Positions 43,740 to 52,083 of a stretch of 54,517 nt of DNA are shown piece by piece. This DNA comes from Lachnospiraceae bacterium (GTDB lineage Bacteria; Bacillota; Clostridia; Lachnospirales; Lachnospiraceae), in NCBI GenBank assembly GCA_021199655.1, contig JAJQHQ010000023.1, forward strand, positions 1 through 54,517. Reading direction: 5' to 3'. Position 1 is the first letter of the stretch, and every line of letters starts with the position of its first letter. A model generated the notes under the pieces. It was not told where the DNA came from. It worked only from the letters and a program-made list of their open reading frames with translations, and did not search any database. The position numbers and the translations under genes are program-made.

Positions 43740-44696
43740 ATGAAACCGGAACAGGACCAGAAATATCAGGAGAAAAAGAGACACGGCAGCGCAATTTTTC
43801 CATTCAATATCTACCCATGCACGATTCCCGGAGATTTTCCCTCCGTCACGCTGCACTGGCAGAATAGTATGGAGATCATCTATGTCAAAAAAGGATGGGG
43901 GATTGTACAGCTTGATATGCAACCAATGGAAGCCGCAGCGGATGATATTTTTGTCGTTCCGCCCGGTACTCTCCATGCCATTAAAGAACATTCCGGTAAA
44001 TCCATGGATTATGAAAATATCATTTTTGATCTGGAATTTTTGGGAAGTACCACTGCAGACGTCTGTGCAGCCGAATATCTTGTACCGTTAAGTGCTGGAC
44101 AGTTGTTTCCCGGAATGCGGCTGCGGCGCAAAGACGGAGATTCGTCCGGACTATCTGTTCTGTTTCCCGACTCGGAGGACGATATCACAGACGATATTTA
44201 TTCTTCAGGATTTCCCTCTTATTCTGCGCTTTCCTCCTGTTTATCACGTACCGAAATCCTGTGCAAAAAATGCTTCCGAGGCTACGAGCTTGGTGTCAAA
44301 GCTGCCATTTTAGAATTTCTGTCCCTGCTCATCCCCCTGTGTCCCGCAACGATACGAAAAGAATCCTTCTACACAGAACGCCTGAAAACAGTGGTCAGCC
44401 AGGTAGAACGGGATTATTCCCACCCGTTCACGGTTCAGGAAATGGCAGACTTTTGCGGATGCAGCAGCAGCCATTTCATGCGCTGGTTCCATCAGATGAC
44501 CGGCTCCAGCTTTGGACAGTATGTGAATGAGCGCAGGCTTGCCTACGCGGCAGAGCTGCTTAGAAAAAGTGATGATAAAATCATCCTGATCGTGGAAAAA
44601 GCCGGTTTTGAAAATCTTTCCAATTTTAACCGGCAGTTTAAAAGGCGCTATGGAATCACGCCGAGCGGGTATCGAAGGAAGCCCCGCCCCTTTTAG
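43740..44696 (+). CDS. AraC family transcriptional regulator with N-terminal cupin
   Basis: The 318-residue protein has an N-terminal cupin-like sensor (TLHWQNSMEIIYVKKGWGIVQLD, VVPPGTLHAI) and C-terminal double HTH (FTVQEMADFCGCSSSHFMRWFHQMTGSSFGQYVNERRLAYAAELL, then AGFENLSNFNRQFKRRYGITPSGYRR). Such proteins usually sense a sugar or related ligand. It is divergent to glgP, so control of that gene is the simplest hypothesis. A linker of about 45 residues (RRKDGDSSGLSVLFPDSEDDITDD) is longer than normal. Start after GGAG. Confidence 0.9.
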   Translation: MKPEQDQKYQEKKRHGSAIFPFNIYPCTIPGDFPSVTLHWQNSMEIIYVKKGWGIVQLDMQPMEAAADDIFVVPPGTLHAIKEHSGKSMDYENIIFDLEFLGSTTADVCAAEYLVPLSAGQLFPGMRLRRKDGDSSGLSVLFPDSEDDITDDIYSSGFPSYSALSSCLSRTEILCKKCFRGYELGVKAAILEFLSLLIPLCPATIRKESFYTERLKTVVSQVERDYSHPFTVQEMADFCGCSSSHFMRWFHQMTGSSFGQYVNERRLAYAAELLRKSDDKIILIVEKAGFENLSNFNRQFKRRYGITPSGYRRKPRPF

Positions 44697-44726
44697 AATA
44701 ATTTATTTTCCATCCATTCTTCATGT

Positions 44727-45182
44727 CAGAGCTATCTCTTTAAAGGTACCGTCCGCGACAACCTTCTGATGGGCGACCCGAATGCCAGTGATGAAAAACT
44801 GTGGGAAGTCCTTAAGCAGGTAAAGCTGGCAGACTTTCTGAAAAGAAATGCATCATCTGCGCAGGCGGGTCCTGCAAGCAAGAGACCCTCGAAAACAGAA
44901 AATACTGCAGACGGTCTGGATACCCTCCTGACTGAACAGGGCGGCAATCTCTCCGGCGGACAGCGGCAGCGGCTTGCGCTTGCGCGGGCGTTTCTTCATG
45001 ATGCACCATTCTTATTACTGGACGAACCAACCAGCAACCTCGACAGTCTGAATGAGGCTGTCATCCTGCGGTCACTGAAAGAAGAACAGGAAGACAAGAC
45101 CATCGTACTGGTCTCCCACCGGCAGTCCACCATGCGGATCGCTGACAGAACATATTCCGTAGAGCATGGGAGGGTGAGCTGA
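44727..45182 (+). pseudogene. 5'-truncated ABC exporter ATPase domain
   Basis: Homology begins abruptly at QSYLFKGTVRDNLLMGD and continues to the end of a nucleotide-binding domain: signature LSGGQRQRLALARAFL, Walker B FLLLDEPTSNLD and H-loop VLVSHRQS. The membrane domain and Walker A are missing, and no ribosome binding site precedes it. The fragment starts 30 bases after the AraC stop, in the same frame by chance, suggesting a deletion. An ATG at 44769 could give a 137-residue peptide, but it could not bind ATP normally. Confidence 0.8.
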
Positions 45183-45185
45183 CCG

Positions 45186-47387
45186 TCATGTTGCTAACAG
45201 ATCTGTCATGCTCTTCATGCTGATCAGTATTGTGGATGTGTTATGCAGCAGTGCCGATGTGGCGGGCGGAAGAATCCCAACCACGCCCAGCAGAATCAGC
45301 ATCGCGTTGAAGCTGATGATCTGCCGGTAATTGGTATCAATCCGTTTCATAAGCGCATCACTGATACGTTTCAAAGTCACCAGCGCCCAGAGATCGTCCG
45401 CAGAGATTGTAATGTCGGCGACCTCCCGCGCGATGGCAGCGCCATCCGCGATTGCGATACCCACGTCCGCTTCCGACAAAGCCGGAGAATCATTGATACC
45501 GTCCCCGATCATGATCACATGGCGGCCGTTTTGGTGCTCTTCCTGAATGAATTTCGCCTTATCCTCCGGCAGCACTTCCGCATAATATTCATCTACCCCA
45601 ATCTGTGCTGCCACCGCTTTCGCTGTTCGTTCGCTGTCGCCGGTCATCATGACTGCCTTTCCGATCCCCAGCTTTTTCAATTCACGGATCACCTCCGGCG
45701 CTTCAGACCGAATTGGATCTTCGATACAAATGGCTGCCGAAAGTACGCCCGAAATTGCCAGATAAAGCTGGGAATACTTTGCCGGAAGCGCGTGGAATCT
45801 CTCCTGTTCTTCCTCCGGAACGACACAACCCTCATCCTCAAAAACAAAATGATAGCTGCCGATTACGACTTTCTGTCCGTCGACCATGCTGGAAATACCA
45901 TGGGCAACCACATACTGAACCTTTGTATGATGTTCCTCGTGATTCAACCCCTTGTCCATAGCCGCTTTCACCACCGCGTTCGCCATGGAATGCGGATAAT
46001 GTTCTTCCAGGCAGGCTGCCAGCCGCAGCATTTCATCCGCCTGCTGTCCATGGAATGGAACCACCTGCGCCACCGTTGGCTCGGCGTGCGTCAGTGTGCC
46101 GGTCTTATCAAATACAATGGTATCTGCCATGGATACCGCTTCCAGAAATTTTCCACCCTTAACAGTAATCTGATGTGCGCCGCTCTCTCTCATGGCGGAA
46201 AGCACTGCCAGAGACATGGAAAGCTTAAGCGCACAGGAAAAATCAACCATCAGCACTGAGACCGCTTTCGTCACATTTCGGGTCAGCAGATATGTCAATG
46301 CGGTTCCACCGAGACTGTACGGCACCAGACGGTCCGCCAGATGCGCCGCTCTTGCTTCCGTTGCGGATTTTAGCTTTTCGGATTCCTCGATCATGCGCAC
46401 AATCTTGTCATATTGCGCACTGCCCATGGCCTTCTCCACACGGATCACACATTCGCCTTCCTCAACCACTGTACCAGCATAAGCAAGACTGCCTTCCCGC
46501 TTTCGGACAGGCATGGATTCCCCGGTGATGGAAGCCTGATTGACCAGGCACTCGCCGCCGGTCACCTTTCCATCAAGCGGGATGATGCCGCCCATACGCA
46601 CGACGATGCAGTCGCCCACCCGGACATCGGATACGGGAACCAAAATCTCGTGTATATCTGATTCTGATGACTCACCATTTGCAGACTCACGGTTTGAAAG
46701 CCCGTCCTCTGAAGACTGACCGTCCGAATGACAGTCGTTTGAAATCGATCCGCAAAGCAAAAGATTTTCCTGCGGGCGCGGTGCTTCCACCCGCATCCAG
46801 ACCCTGTCCGTCCGCAGGGACATCGTCCGCGCCAGGTCATCGACTGATTTTTTATGCGTCCAGTCTTCCAGTACCTCTCCAAGCTTCAGCAGAAACATGA
46901 CCGAAGACGCGGTGGCAAAATCCCCTCTTGCCAGCGACACGGCAATCGCTGTCGCATCCAGCGTCTCGACCTGCAGTCTTCCGCTAAAAAGCGCATGGAC
47001 ACCCCGAAAGATGTACTTCACGGACTTTGCTACTGCGACTACCGTACGCAAGGAAGCCGGCAGAAAAAGCTTAGCGGCAGCTCTGCGCAAAACCATAAAT
47101 GTAAGCCTGTCCTCAAACTGCCGGTTCAGTTCACGGCCGGTATTTTCCGGCACCAGTTCATCTGCTCTTTCATAACAGAAACGGCTAAGGGCCGCGATAA
47201 TGACTGCCCGGTCACACGCAAAAAAGATGACCGCATCCCCGGTACGGTCATAAACTTTCACATCGGTCACACCCTCTGTCGCGCGCAGATAATATTCCAG
47301 TATGTCTGCCTGCCGCAGGGTCATGCTGCTTTGTATTGCATGAACCCGCAGCCTGCCTTTTGATTCGTGTAAGATTCTGCATCTCAT
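45186..47387 (-). CDS. P1B-type metal-transporting ATPase with SCALK motif
   Basis: The 733-residue pump has an N-terminal HMA-like domain without CxxC, several membrane helices, the actuator ITGESMPV, the phosphorylation site DKTGTLTHAEP, PHSMANAVV in place of the HP motif, MTGDSERTAKAVA and GDGINDSPALSEADVGIA. The transmembrane metal site reads DFSCALKLS rather than CPC or SPC, as in a Bacillota group of uncertain metal; Mn, Fe or Zn are possible. About 30 Ser/Glu/Asn residues (HSDGQSSEDGLSNRESANG) enlarge the actuator domain. It is preceded by a DUF6110 gene three bases upstream. Confidence 0.88.
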   Translation of the reverse strand: MRCRILHESKGRLRVHAIQSSMTLRQADILEYYLRATEGVTDVKVYDRTGDAVIFFACDRAVIIAALSRFCYERADELVPENTGRELNRQFEDRLTFMVLRRAAAKLFLPASLRTVVAVAKSVKYIFRGVHALFSGRLQVETLDATAIAVSLARGDFATASSVMFLLKLGEVLEDWTHKKSVDDLARTMSLRTDRVWMRVEAPRPQENLLLCGSISNDCHSDGQSSEDGLSNRESANGESSESDIHEILVPVSDVRVGDCIVVRMGGIIPLDGKVTGGECLVNQASITGESMPVRKREGSLAYAGTVVEEGECVIRVEKAMGSAQYDKIVRMIEESEKLKSATEARAAHLADRLVPYSLGGTALTYLLTRNVTKAVSVLMVDFSCALKLSMSLAVLSAMRESGAHQITVKGGKFLEAVSMADTIVFDKTGTLTHAEPTVAQVVPFHGQQADEMLRLAACLEEHYPHSMANAVVKAAMDKGLNHEEHHTKVQYVVAHGISSMVDGQKVVIGSYHFVFEDEGCVVPEEEQERFHALPAKYSQLYLAISGVLSAAICIEDPIRSEAPEVIRELKKLGIGKAVMMTGDSERTAKAVAAQIGVDEYYAEVLPEDKAKFIQEEHQNGRHVIMIGDGINDSPALSEADVGIAIADGAAIAREVADITISADDLWALVTLKRISDALMKRIDTNYRQIISFNAMLILLGVVGILPPATSALLHNTSTILISMKSMTDLLAT

Positions 47388-47390
47388 AAT

Positions 47391-47696
47391 TTATACCGCC
47401 GCAGCCTCCGGATTAAGCTCGTCAGCAGCATCCGCCTCATCGGAAATATCCGCTATATCCTCCGCACACGCTTCCGCCGCACGCTTTTCATTCATTTCTT
47501 TTGCATCTGCCAGAATGTCGTCCGCGTTCTCCCGGATTGTCGTTGCGGTCGTCATCACGCTCTCTTTCGCCCGCAAAACCGCAGCGGTCGTATGCGTATA
47601 TGCCTTTTTGGCATCCTTGCTGCCTAATATTTTTACTCCGGCCGTTCCAAATAAAACTCCACCGACAAACAAACCTGCTTTGCTCCATGCACTCAT
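47391..47696 (-). CDS. DUF6110-like small protein
   Basis: The 101-residue protein begins MSAWSKAGLFVGGVLFGTAGVKILGSKDAKKAYTHTTAAVLRAKESV, which I recall as the pattern of DUF6110 proteins found beside P1B ATPases in Clostridia. One hydrophobic N-terminal segment is followed by an amphipathic helix and an acidic Ala/Glu/Asp tail. It may be a small partner of the pump. The ATG at 47696 has AGGAGG eight bases upstream. It is cotranscribed with the ATPase. Confidence 0.7.
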   Translation of the reverse strand: MSAWSKAGLFVGGVLFGTAGVKILGSKDAKKAYTHTTAAVLRAKESVMTTATTIRENADDILADAKEMNEKRAAEACAEDIADISDEADAADELNPEAAAV

Positions 47697-47777
47697 GACT
47701 GACTCCTCCTGTCTCTTATTCATTGCATCAAAATGTCCTTATGGATTCGTGGCAGTTATATATATCTAACAGAAATT

Positions 47778-47806
47778 AGCATAGCATAAACAAAGCGATA
47801 TTTCAA
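47778..47806 (-). promoter_or_regulatory. Promoter of the DUF6110-ATPase pair
   Basis: TTGAAA (47801-47806), 17 bases and TATGCT (47778-47783) on the minus strand, about 80 bases before the start codon. Confidence 0.55.
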
Positions 47807-47852
47807 CACCATATTAAAATAAAAATGAATGATCCAGTGCTGAATGATCCAG

Positions 47853-48722
47853 TCAGCGTCGCCGATCCGTCTCAAGAAACTCTCTTGTTTCCCGCACATA
47901 TTCATCAACCTTATAGAGTGTGGCGGTATGGCCGCCTTCTACTTTAACAGTCTTTGCTTTCGGCATAGAAAGAAGCAAATCCGCCTGCGCAGCTTCCGAA
48001 AAAGCCTTGTCTGCCTTCGGAAGAACCAGAAGCGTTTTATCATCAAACCTTTTATAATCCGAAAGTTCAAAAGGCTTTATGTCTGCCACATCTATGATCA
48101 AGCCTGTCATATGCAGGTCAAACTCCTTCGTGTATTGCCCATAAATCCAGGCGAAAAAATCCTCCATATATGCTCTGTTAACGGGATTTTCATTTTCCAT
48201 GCCGACCTGTTTTTTTGACGCCGCAAACAGTATTTTCTTTATCCATGAATAAGGAACAACTTTCATAAGCCCCATCATCACACCGTATGATTTATACTGC
48301 TTCTTCAGGTCCGCAATGCTCGCCTGTGACAGACTACACGTAGCATATAAAGCCACAGCGGACACCATATCCGAATACCGCCTTGCAATAAGCTGAGCCA
48401 TAAACCCGCCCAATGAAGCACCGATTAACACGGGGCTCTTAATGTCCAGCTTTTTTATAAGCTTCATGATATGGTCGGCAAGCTGTTCCAGATTGCTGAT
48501 TTCCATAGGATAATCAAAGGTAAGAATCCGATAATCCTCTTCCATTTGAATAATATGGTTGAACCAGACATCTGAAATTCCTGTGCCACCTACAAGATAC
48601 ACCAGCGTATATTGGGCATCCGCTTTTCCACACAAAAGATAGCGGGTGCCGATCCCATCTATTTTTTCTTCTGCAAAGGGGTGCGTTTTGCCAAAACTTT
48701 GTATTTCTTCTGCAAATGTCAT
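47853..48722 (-). CDS. Alpha/beta hydrolase (cassette copy 1)
   Basis: The 289-residue protein has an alpha/beta-hydrolase core: YLVGGTGISDVWFNHI as oxyanion strand-turn, the nucleophile elbow LIGASLGGFMAQLIARRY near residue 103, LLVLPKADKAFSE as acid region and VEGGHTATLYKVDEYV with the likely catalytic histidine. No signal peptide. The substrate is unknown. It follows the membrane protein gene by 22 bases; the same gene pair occurs at 53220-54517. Confidence 0.82.
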   Translation of the reverse strand: MTFAEEIQSFGKTHPFAEEKIDGIGTRYLLCGKADAQYTLVYLVGGTGISDVWFNHIIQMEEDYRILTFDYPMEISNLEQLADHIMKLIKKLDIKSPVLIGASLGGFMAQLIARRYSDMVSAVALYATCSLSQASIADLKKQYKSYGVMMGLMKVVPYSWIKKILFAASKKQVGMENENPVNRAYMEDFFAWIYGQYTKEFDLHMTGLIIDVADIKPFELSDYKRFDDKTLLVLPKADKAFSEAAQADLLLSMPKAKTVKVEGGHTATLYKVDEYVRETREFLETDRRR

Positions 48723-48744
48723 AGTTTCCTCCCTCCCTGTGTAT

Positions 48745-49242
48745 TTACCAAATCCACGTCATCATCAGGGAAATGATGACTCCTCCCACGGCAAACACCG
48801 GCAGCATGGGCAGCATAACCTTCACATGGAACCATTTCTGGTGATACTCTCGGTCCATATGCTCCGTCCCCGGCAGGCGCACCCGTTTGATGTTGGCAAA
48901 CAGCACCCAGTCGAGAAAGCAGGTGTCAAACGCCGCCAGCACAATCATGTAGCCGTACACAAACAGCAGTCCTTCCACAAACGTTTCCGCTCCCGCTATA
49001 TGCGCCATCCACGCAAACAGAAGCAAAAATGCGATGATACCGATGCTTTTCCGGAAAATTGTGAGGAATGTCATTCTTTCCTTTACTGCTTCCTTGTGCT
49101 GTGAGGAATAGTATTGCGACTGGATTTCCGGCGGATAATCACCAATGAAGGACACAGGGTTGACCAACAGCGTCCCGAAAATGGACACGCCGAACACGGC
49201 GCACATCACAACACACTCAAGAACATAGATGGAAACGCTCAT
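48745..49242 (-). CDS. Four-helix membrane protein (cassette copy 1)
   Basis: I do not recognise a named family. The 165-residue protein has four hydrophobic helices (about residues 8-28, 65-87, 90-112, 140-162). Motifs shared with the gene at 54027 are PPEI/KEN-type loop, a KER cluster before helix 2, the intramembrane FDTCFLDWVLF (DILFFDWYLL there) and a His-containing loop before helix 4 (REYHQKWFHVKVMLP). It precedes an alpha/beta hydrolase in the same operon. The start follows AAGGAGGGAACGAT. Confidence 0.7.
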   Translation of the reverse strand: MSVSIYVLECVVMCAVFGVSIFGTLLVNPVSFIGDYPPEIQSQYYSSQHKEAVKERMTFLTIFRKSIGIIAFLLLFAWMAHIAGAETFVEGLLFVYGYMIVLAAFDTCFLDWVLFANIKRVRLPGTEHMDREYHQKWFHVKVMLPMLPVFAVGGVIISLMMTWIW

Positions 49243-49265
49243 ATCGTTCCCTCCTTCTACCGGAC

Positions 49266-49281
49266 GTTAGTATTCTCTAAC
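49266..49281. promoter_or_regulatory. Short palindromic operator candidate
   Basis: GTTAG-TATTCT-CTAAC is a perfect 5-bp inverted repeat with six central bases, placed at or just after the predicted transcription start of the copy-1 cassette. This is typical of MarR/TetR-like operators; the cognate regulator is not identifiable here. Confidence 0.4.
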
Positions 49282-49285
49282 TCGT

Positions 49286-49314
49286 ATTGTAACAGATACC
49301 AATGGAGAAATCAA
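49286..49314 (-). promoter_or_regulatory. Promoter of cassette copy 1
   Basis: TTGATT (49309-49314), 17 bases and TACAAT (49286-49291) on the minus strand, about 40 bases before the membrane-protein start. Confidence 0.55.
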
Positions 49315-49380
49315 CACAAAACATGAGCGTTTGCACACTAAAACAGAGGCCACCGAAAACTCCTGTAAATCCAGATCGGC

Positions 49381-49413
49381 CAGAATGATTCCAAATTGTT
49401 TCAGATACTTCAT
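49381..49413 (-). pseudogene. LrgA/CidA-like 5' remnant
   Basis: MKYLKQFGIIL is the usual N-terminal start of LrgA/CidA-family holin-like proteins; after this the frame continues with unrelated sequence. It could be chance because only 11 residues match. The surrounding 49330-49825 contains no intact gene. Confidence 0.3.
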
Positions 49414-49541
49414 TATAAATACTTCTCTTTCCCGTTTGTATGTTAAAGTATGAAAGAACTCACTGTGCGTGGACAGATACGTCGGCAAGGCAGCAAGCGG
49501 TATGGATATTGGGAAATAACTGATTAAAAACGAGGATTCAT

Positions 49542-49616
49542 ATGAAAACAATCGCTATCATAGATGATGACGTCCATATCGGAGATATGCTGACAGAGGT
49601 GCTGCAATATCCATAA
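49542..49616 (+). pseudogene. Response-regulator 5' remnant
   Basis: MKTIAIIDDDVHIGDMLTEV is the beginning of a receiver domain with its acidic pocket (DDD), but a TAA stop follows after 24 codons. It is preceded by CGAGGA as a ribosome binding site. The rest of the regulator and any kinase are missing, so this is the end point of a deletion. On the other strand 49614-49747 encodes an unrecognised fragment (AKAKKEPMIDWGLKHGMYAY). Confidence 0.6.
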
Positions 49617-49825
49617 GCGCTGTCCGCTTCATAAGCATACATCCCGTGCTTTAAGCCCCAGTCAATCATGGGCTCCTTTTTGGCTTTCGCATTAAAAATC
49701 AGATTGACCAGCTGCAAAATAATGGAGCAAATGCAATGGCAGCACATTCGCCCCGCACTTGCTCCACAAAAACTCAGAAAGATTCAAATCGCAAAGAGCT
49801 CTGTCACCGTCAACAAATCACAACC

Positions 49826-51637
49826 TCACCAGAATATCCCCGCGACATGATAGATAATACAAGATAGAACCAGCGCGCTGCCCGTGAAAAACAGGGCCAG
49901 CCGCAAGGTCCATTTAAGCGAATGTGTTTCTCTGTAGGTTGTGGACAGAGCCATCACACACGGCACATTGAAGGAAACGGCGAACAAAAACGCCAGAGCT
50001 TCCGCTTTGGAGATCACTGCGGGCATGACCATAGCCAGCACGCTGGAATCGACCCCAAAAGATTTTGCCTGAAAGGTACCGGCGATCAAGGAACCCTCGC
50101 CTGCGAATACAGCATTCAGTACTCCCAATACTGCTTCCTTTGCAAAGGCGGAAGCGATAAACGCCATAAAGGTCTGCCATCCCATGCCAAAGAATTTGGT
50201 CACGGGTTCGATGAACGTACCAATGTGATACAGCAGACTGTCCTCTACGTTACCGGAGAGGGAGAAGGTCAGCAGGTAGACGATCAGAGAAATCAGGAAG
50301 ATTGTTTTCAGCGCCCGCTTAAAGATATCGATTGCTCTGATACATGCAGTATAGAGAATGTTTTTCCAGTGGGGCTTATGGTAAGGCGGCAGCTCCATGA
50401 TGAGTCCTGTCCTTGTTTCTGTGGGGGATAGCTGCTTACCGAAGACCTTTGATATAATAAAAATCATCAGCATCATATACGCGAGAATTCCCACAACGAC
50501 CAGCATGGCGCCGGAGCCGAAGAAATAAGCTGCTAAAACCGGAATGACAGACCAGATTGCCGCACAGGGAACCGCCCAGGTCAGGGCGATGGTCAGCAGG
50601 CGCTGTCCGTAATTGTCAATGACTCTCGCTCCGGCGGCTCCGCCGATGGTGCAGCCAAAGCCCATGATCATCGGGCAGATGCTTTTGCCTTGAACGCCCA
50701 GTTTTGACATGAGTCCATCAAACACATACGCGACCCGCGCTATGTAGCCGATATCCTCCAGAAAAACAAATACAAAGTTCACACCGAAAACAAATCCGGC
50801 CATGGAAAAAGCGAAATATACTGTATTGGGGATCAAAATGCTGATGATGCTGGCAAGGAACGAATGCACATGAAGGGCATCCATCGCATTTTGCAAAAGT
50901 GGGGTAAAAATCTGCGGAATCATGGTACCGATCGCCATAAGGGGCGTGGCAACGATCATGGAGCACACAAAGGCCAGCAGCATTGCCGCGCAGGCAAATA
51001 ACTTGCCGGAAATCCGCCCGGTCGCCATGCGATCAAACCGGCTCAAGCTATAAGGCTTCTGTGTTGACTTTACAACACCCGGCAGGATTTCCGCGATCCA
51101 GGAAAACTCCTGCCCGTCTTTGCACTTTTCGGTTTTCAGTTTTGGTGCAGACGGCAAGGCGTTTTGAATGATGTCTTTCAGCTTGTCATACTGCTTCAAA
51201 TCTGCGGCTACAAAGGAGATTACAGGGATACCCAGACGCTCCTCCAGCAGTGCCGCATCAATCTGTTTTCCCTGCGCCCTGGCTACATCTTCCATATTTA
51301 GGACCAGAACGGCGGGCGCATCCAGCTTGGAAAAATCCGCCAGCATGTACAGACTGCGCGAGAGCTGTGAACTGTCTGCCATCACCAGGATCAGATCGGC
51401 ATCTCCCTTCGTAATAAAATCGCGGGTAATCCGTTCTTCCTCAGAATCCGCCGTTAAGGAATAGCTGCCAGGAAGATCCACAACAGAGACGGTTTCTCCC
51501 TGATATTTGTAAGAGCCCTCACAGCGCTCAACAGTTTTCCCCGGCCAGTTCCCGACATGCTGGTGAGAGCCGGTCAAAGCATTAAAGAGTGTGGACTTAC
51601 CGGAATTGGGCTGTCCCAGAAGTGCAATCTTATACAT
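49826..51637 (-). CDS. feoB: Ferrous iron transport protein B
   Basis: The 603-residue protein has the N-terminal G domain (G1 GQPNSGKST, G3 DLPGSYSL, G4 NMED) and a membrane domain with the core SICPMIMGFGCTIGGAAGAR and the later ASAFAKEAVLGVLNAVF and AVSFNVPCVMALSTTYRET gates. It imports Fe2+ in a GTP-dependent manner. At 603 residues it is shorter than the usual 650-770; the G-domain/GDI linker and C-terminus are compact. It overlaps feoA by eight bases. Confidence 0.95.
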   Translation of the reverse strand: MYKIALLGQPNSGKSTLFNALTGSHQHVGNWPGKTVERCEGSYKYQGETVSVVDLPGSYSLTADSEEERITRDFITKGDADLILVMADSSQLSRSLYMLADFSKLDAPAVLVLNMEDVARAQGKQIDAALLEERLGIPVISFVAADLKQYDKLKDIIQNALPSAPKLKTEKCKDGQEFSWIAEILPGVVKSTQKPYSLSRFDRMATGRISGKLFACAAMLLAFVCSMIVATPLMAIGTMIPQIFTPLLQNAMDALHVHSFLASIISILIPNTVYFAFSMAGFVFGVNFVFVFLEDIGYIARVAYVFDGLMSKLGVQGKSICPMIMGFGCTIGGAAGARVIDNYGQRLLTIALTWAVPCAAIWSVIPVLAAYFFGSGAMLVVVGILAYMMLMIFIISKVFGKQLSPTETRTGLIMELPPYHKPHWKNILYTACIRAIDIFKRALKTIFLISLIVYLLTFSLSGNVEDSLLYHIGTFIEPVTKFFGMGWQTFMAFIASAFAKEAVLGVLNAVFAGEGSLIAGTFQAKSFGVDSSVLAMVMPAVISKAEALAFLFAVSFNVPCVMALSTTYRETHSLKWTLRLALFFTGSALVLSCIIYHVAGIFW

Positions 51638-51854
51638 TCGCTTCTACCTCGATTCCTGCCGCGTCTTTTTGGTTTACCGCAATAAGCGTATCTCTGGCAA
51701 ATAAGAGAACCGGCATTTTCGTCTGATTCAGGATTATCCGGATCTCCGTACCGGGAATAAGCCCCATAGAGCCGGCTCGCCTCGCAAAATGGGGATCGTT
51801 TCCGATGGTTTTGAGCACATACGTCTGCTCTTCCACAGTTTTTAATAAATTCAT
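51630..51854 (-). CDS. feoA: Ferrous iron transport protein A
   Basis: The 74-residue SH3-like protein has IGNDPHFARRAGSMGLIPGTEIRIIL, the family core, followed by DTLIAVNQKDAAGIEV. It supports FeoB. It is the first gene of the feoAB operon, behind a promoter at 52022-52050; about 230 bases separate it from a divergent AraC gene. Confidence 0.92.
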   Translation of the reverse strand: MNLLKTVEEQTYVLKTIGNDPHFARRAGSMGLIPGTEIRIILNQTKMPVLLFARDTLIAVNQKDAAGIEVEANV

Positions 51855-52021
51855 TATATCCTGTTCCTCCTCATAGTTTTCTCACAGCTCCAGAGATGCA
51901 ATATCATCCCATTTGTCCTTCGAATCATTTTGATGTCAGGTCAAACAGGAGCTTCCATGACTTTCAACCTGGGCGTGAGCTTCATCTTTCACGTAGTCAG
52001 TGTACCCATATTTTGCCGGAC

Positions 52022-52050
52022 TCTCTATATCCATATAACATTTTTGTTCC
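52022..52050 (-). promoter_or_regulatory. feoAB promoter
   Basis: TTGGAA (52045-52050), 17 bases and TATAGA (52022-52027) on the minus strand. The leader to feoA is about 160 bases and holds no clear Fur box. Confidence 0.45.
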
Positions 52051-52083
52051 AAATGTCATTTTAAATTAGACAAAGCTAACCGC

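Noticed and set aside
44769-45182. Functional short ABC ATPase gene
   Set aside because: Walker A and the membrane domain are absent and no ribosome binding site precedes the ATG; it is treated as a pseudogene.
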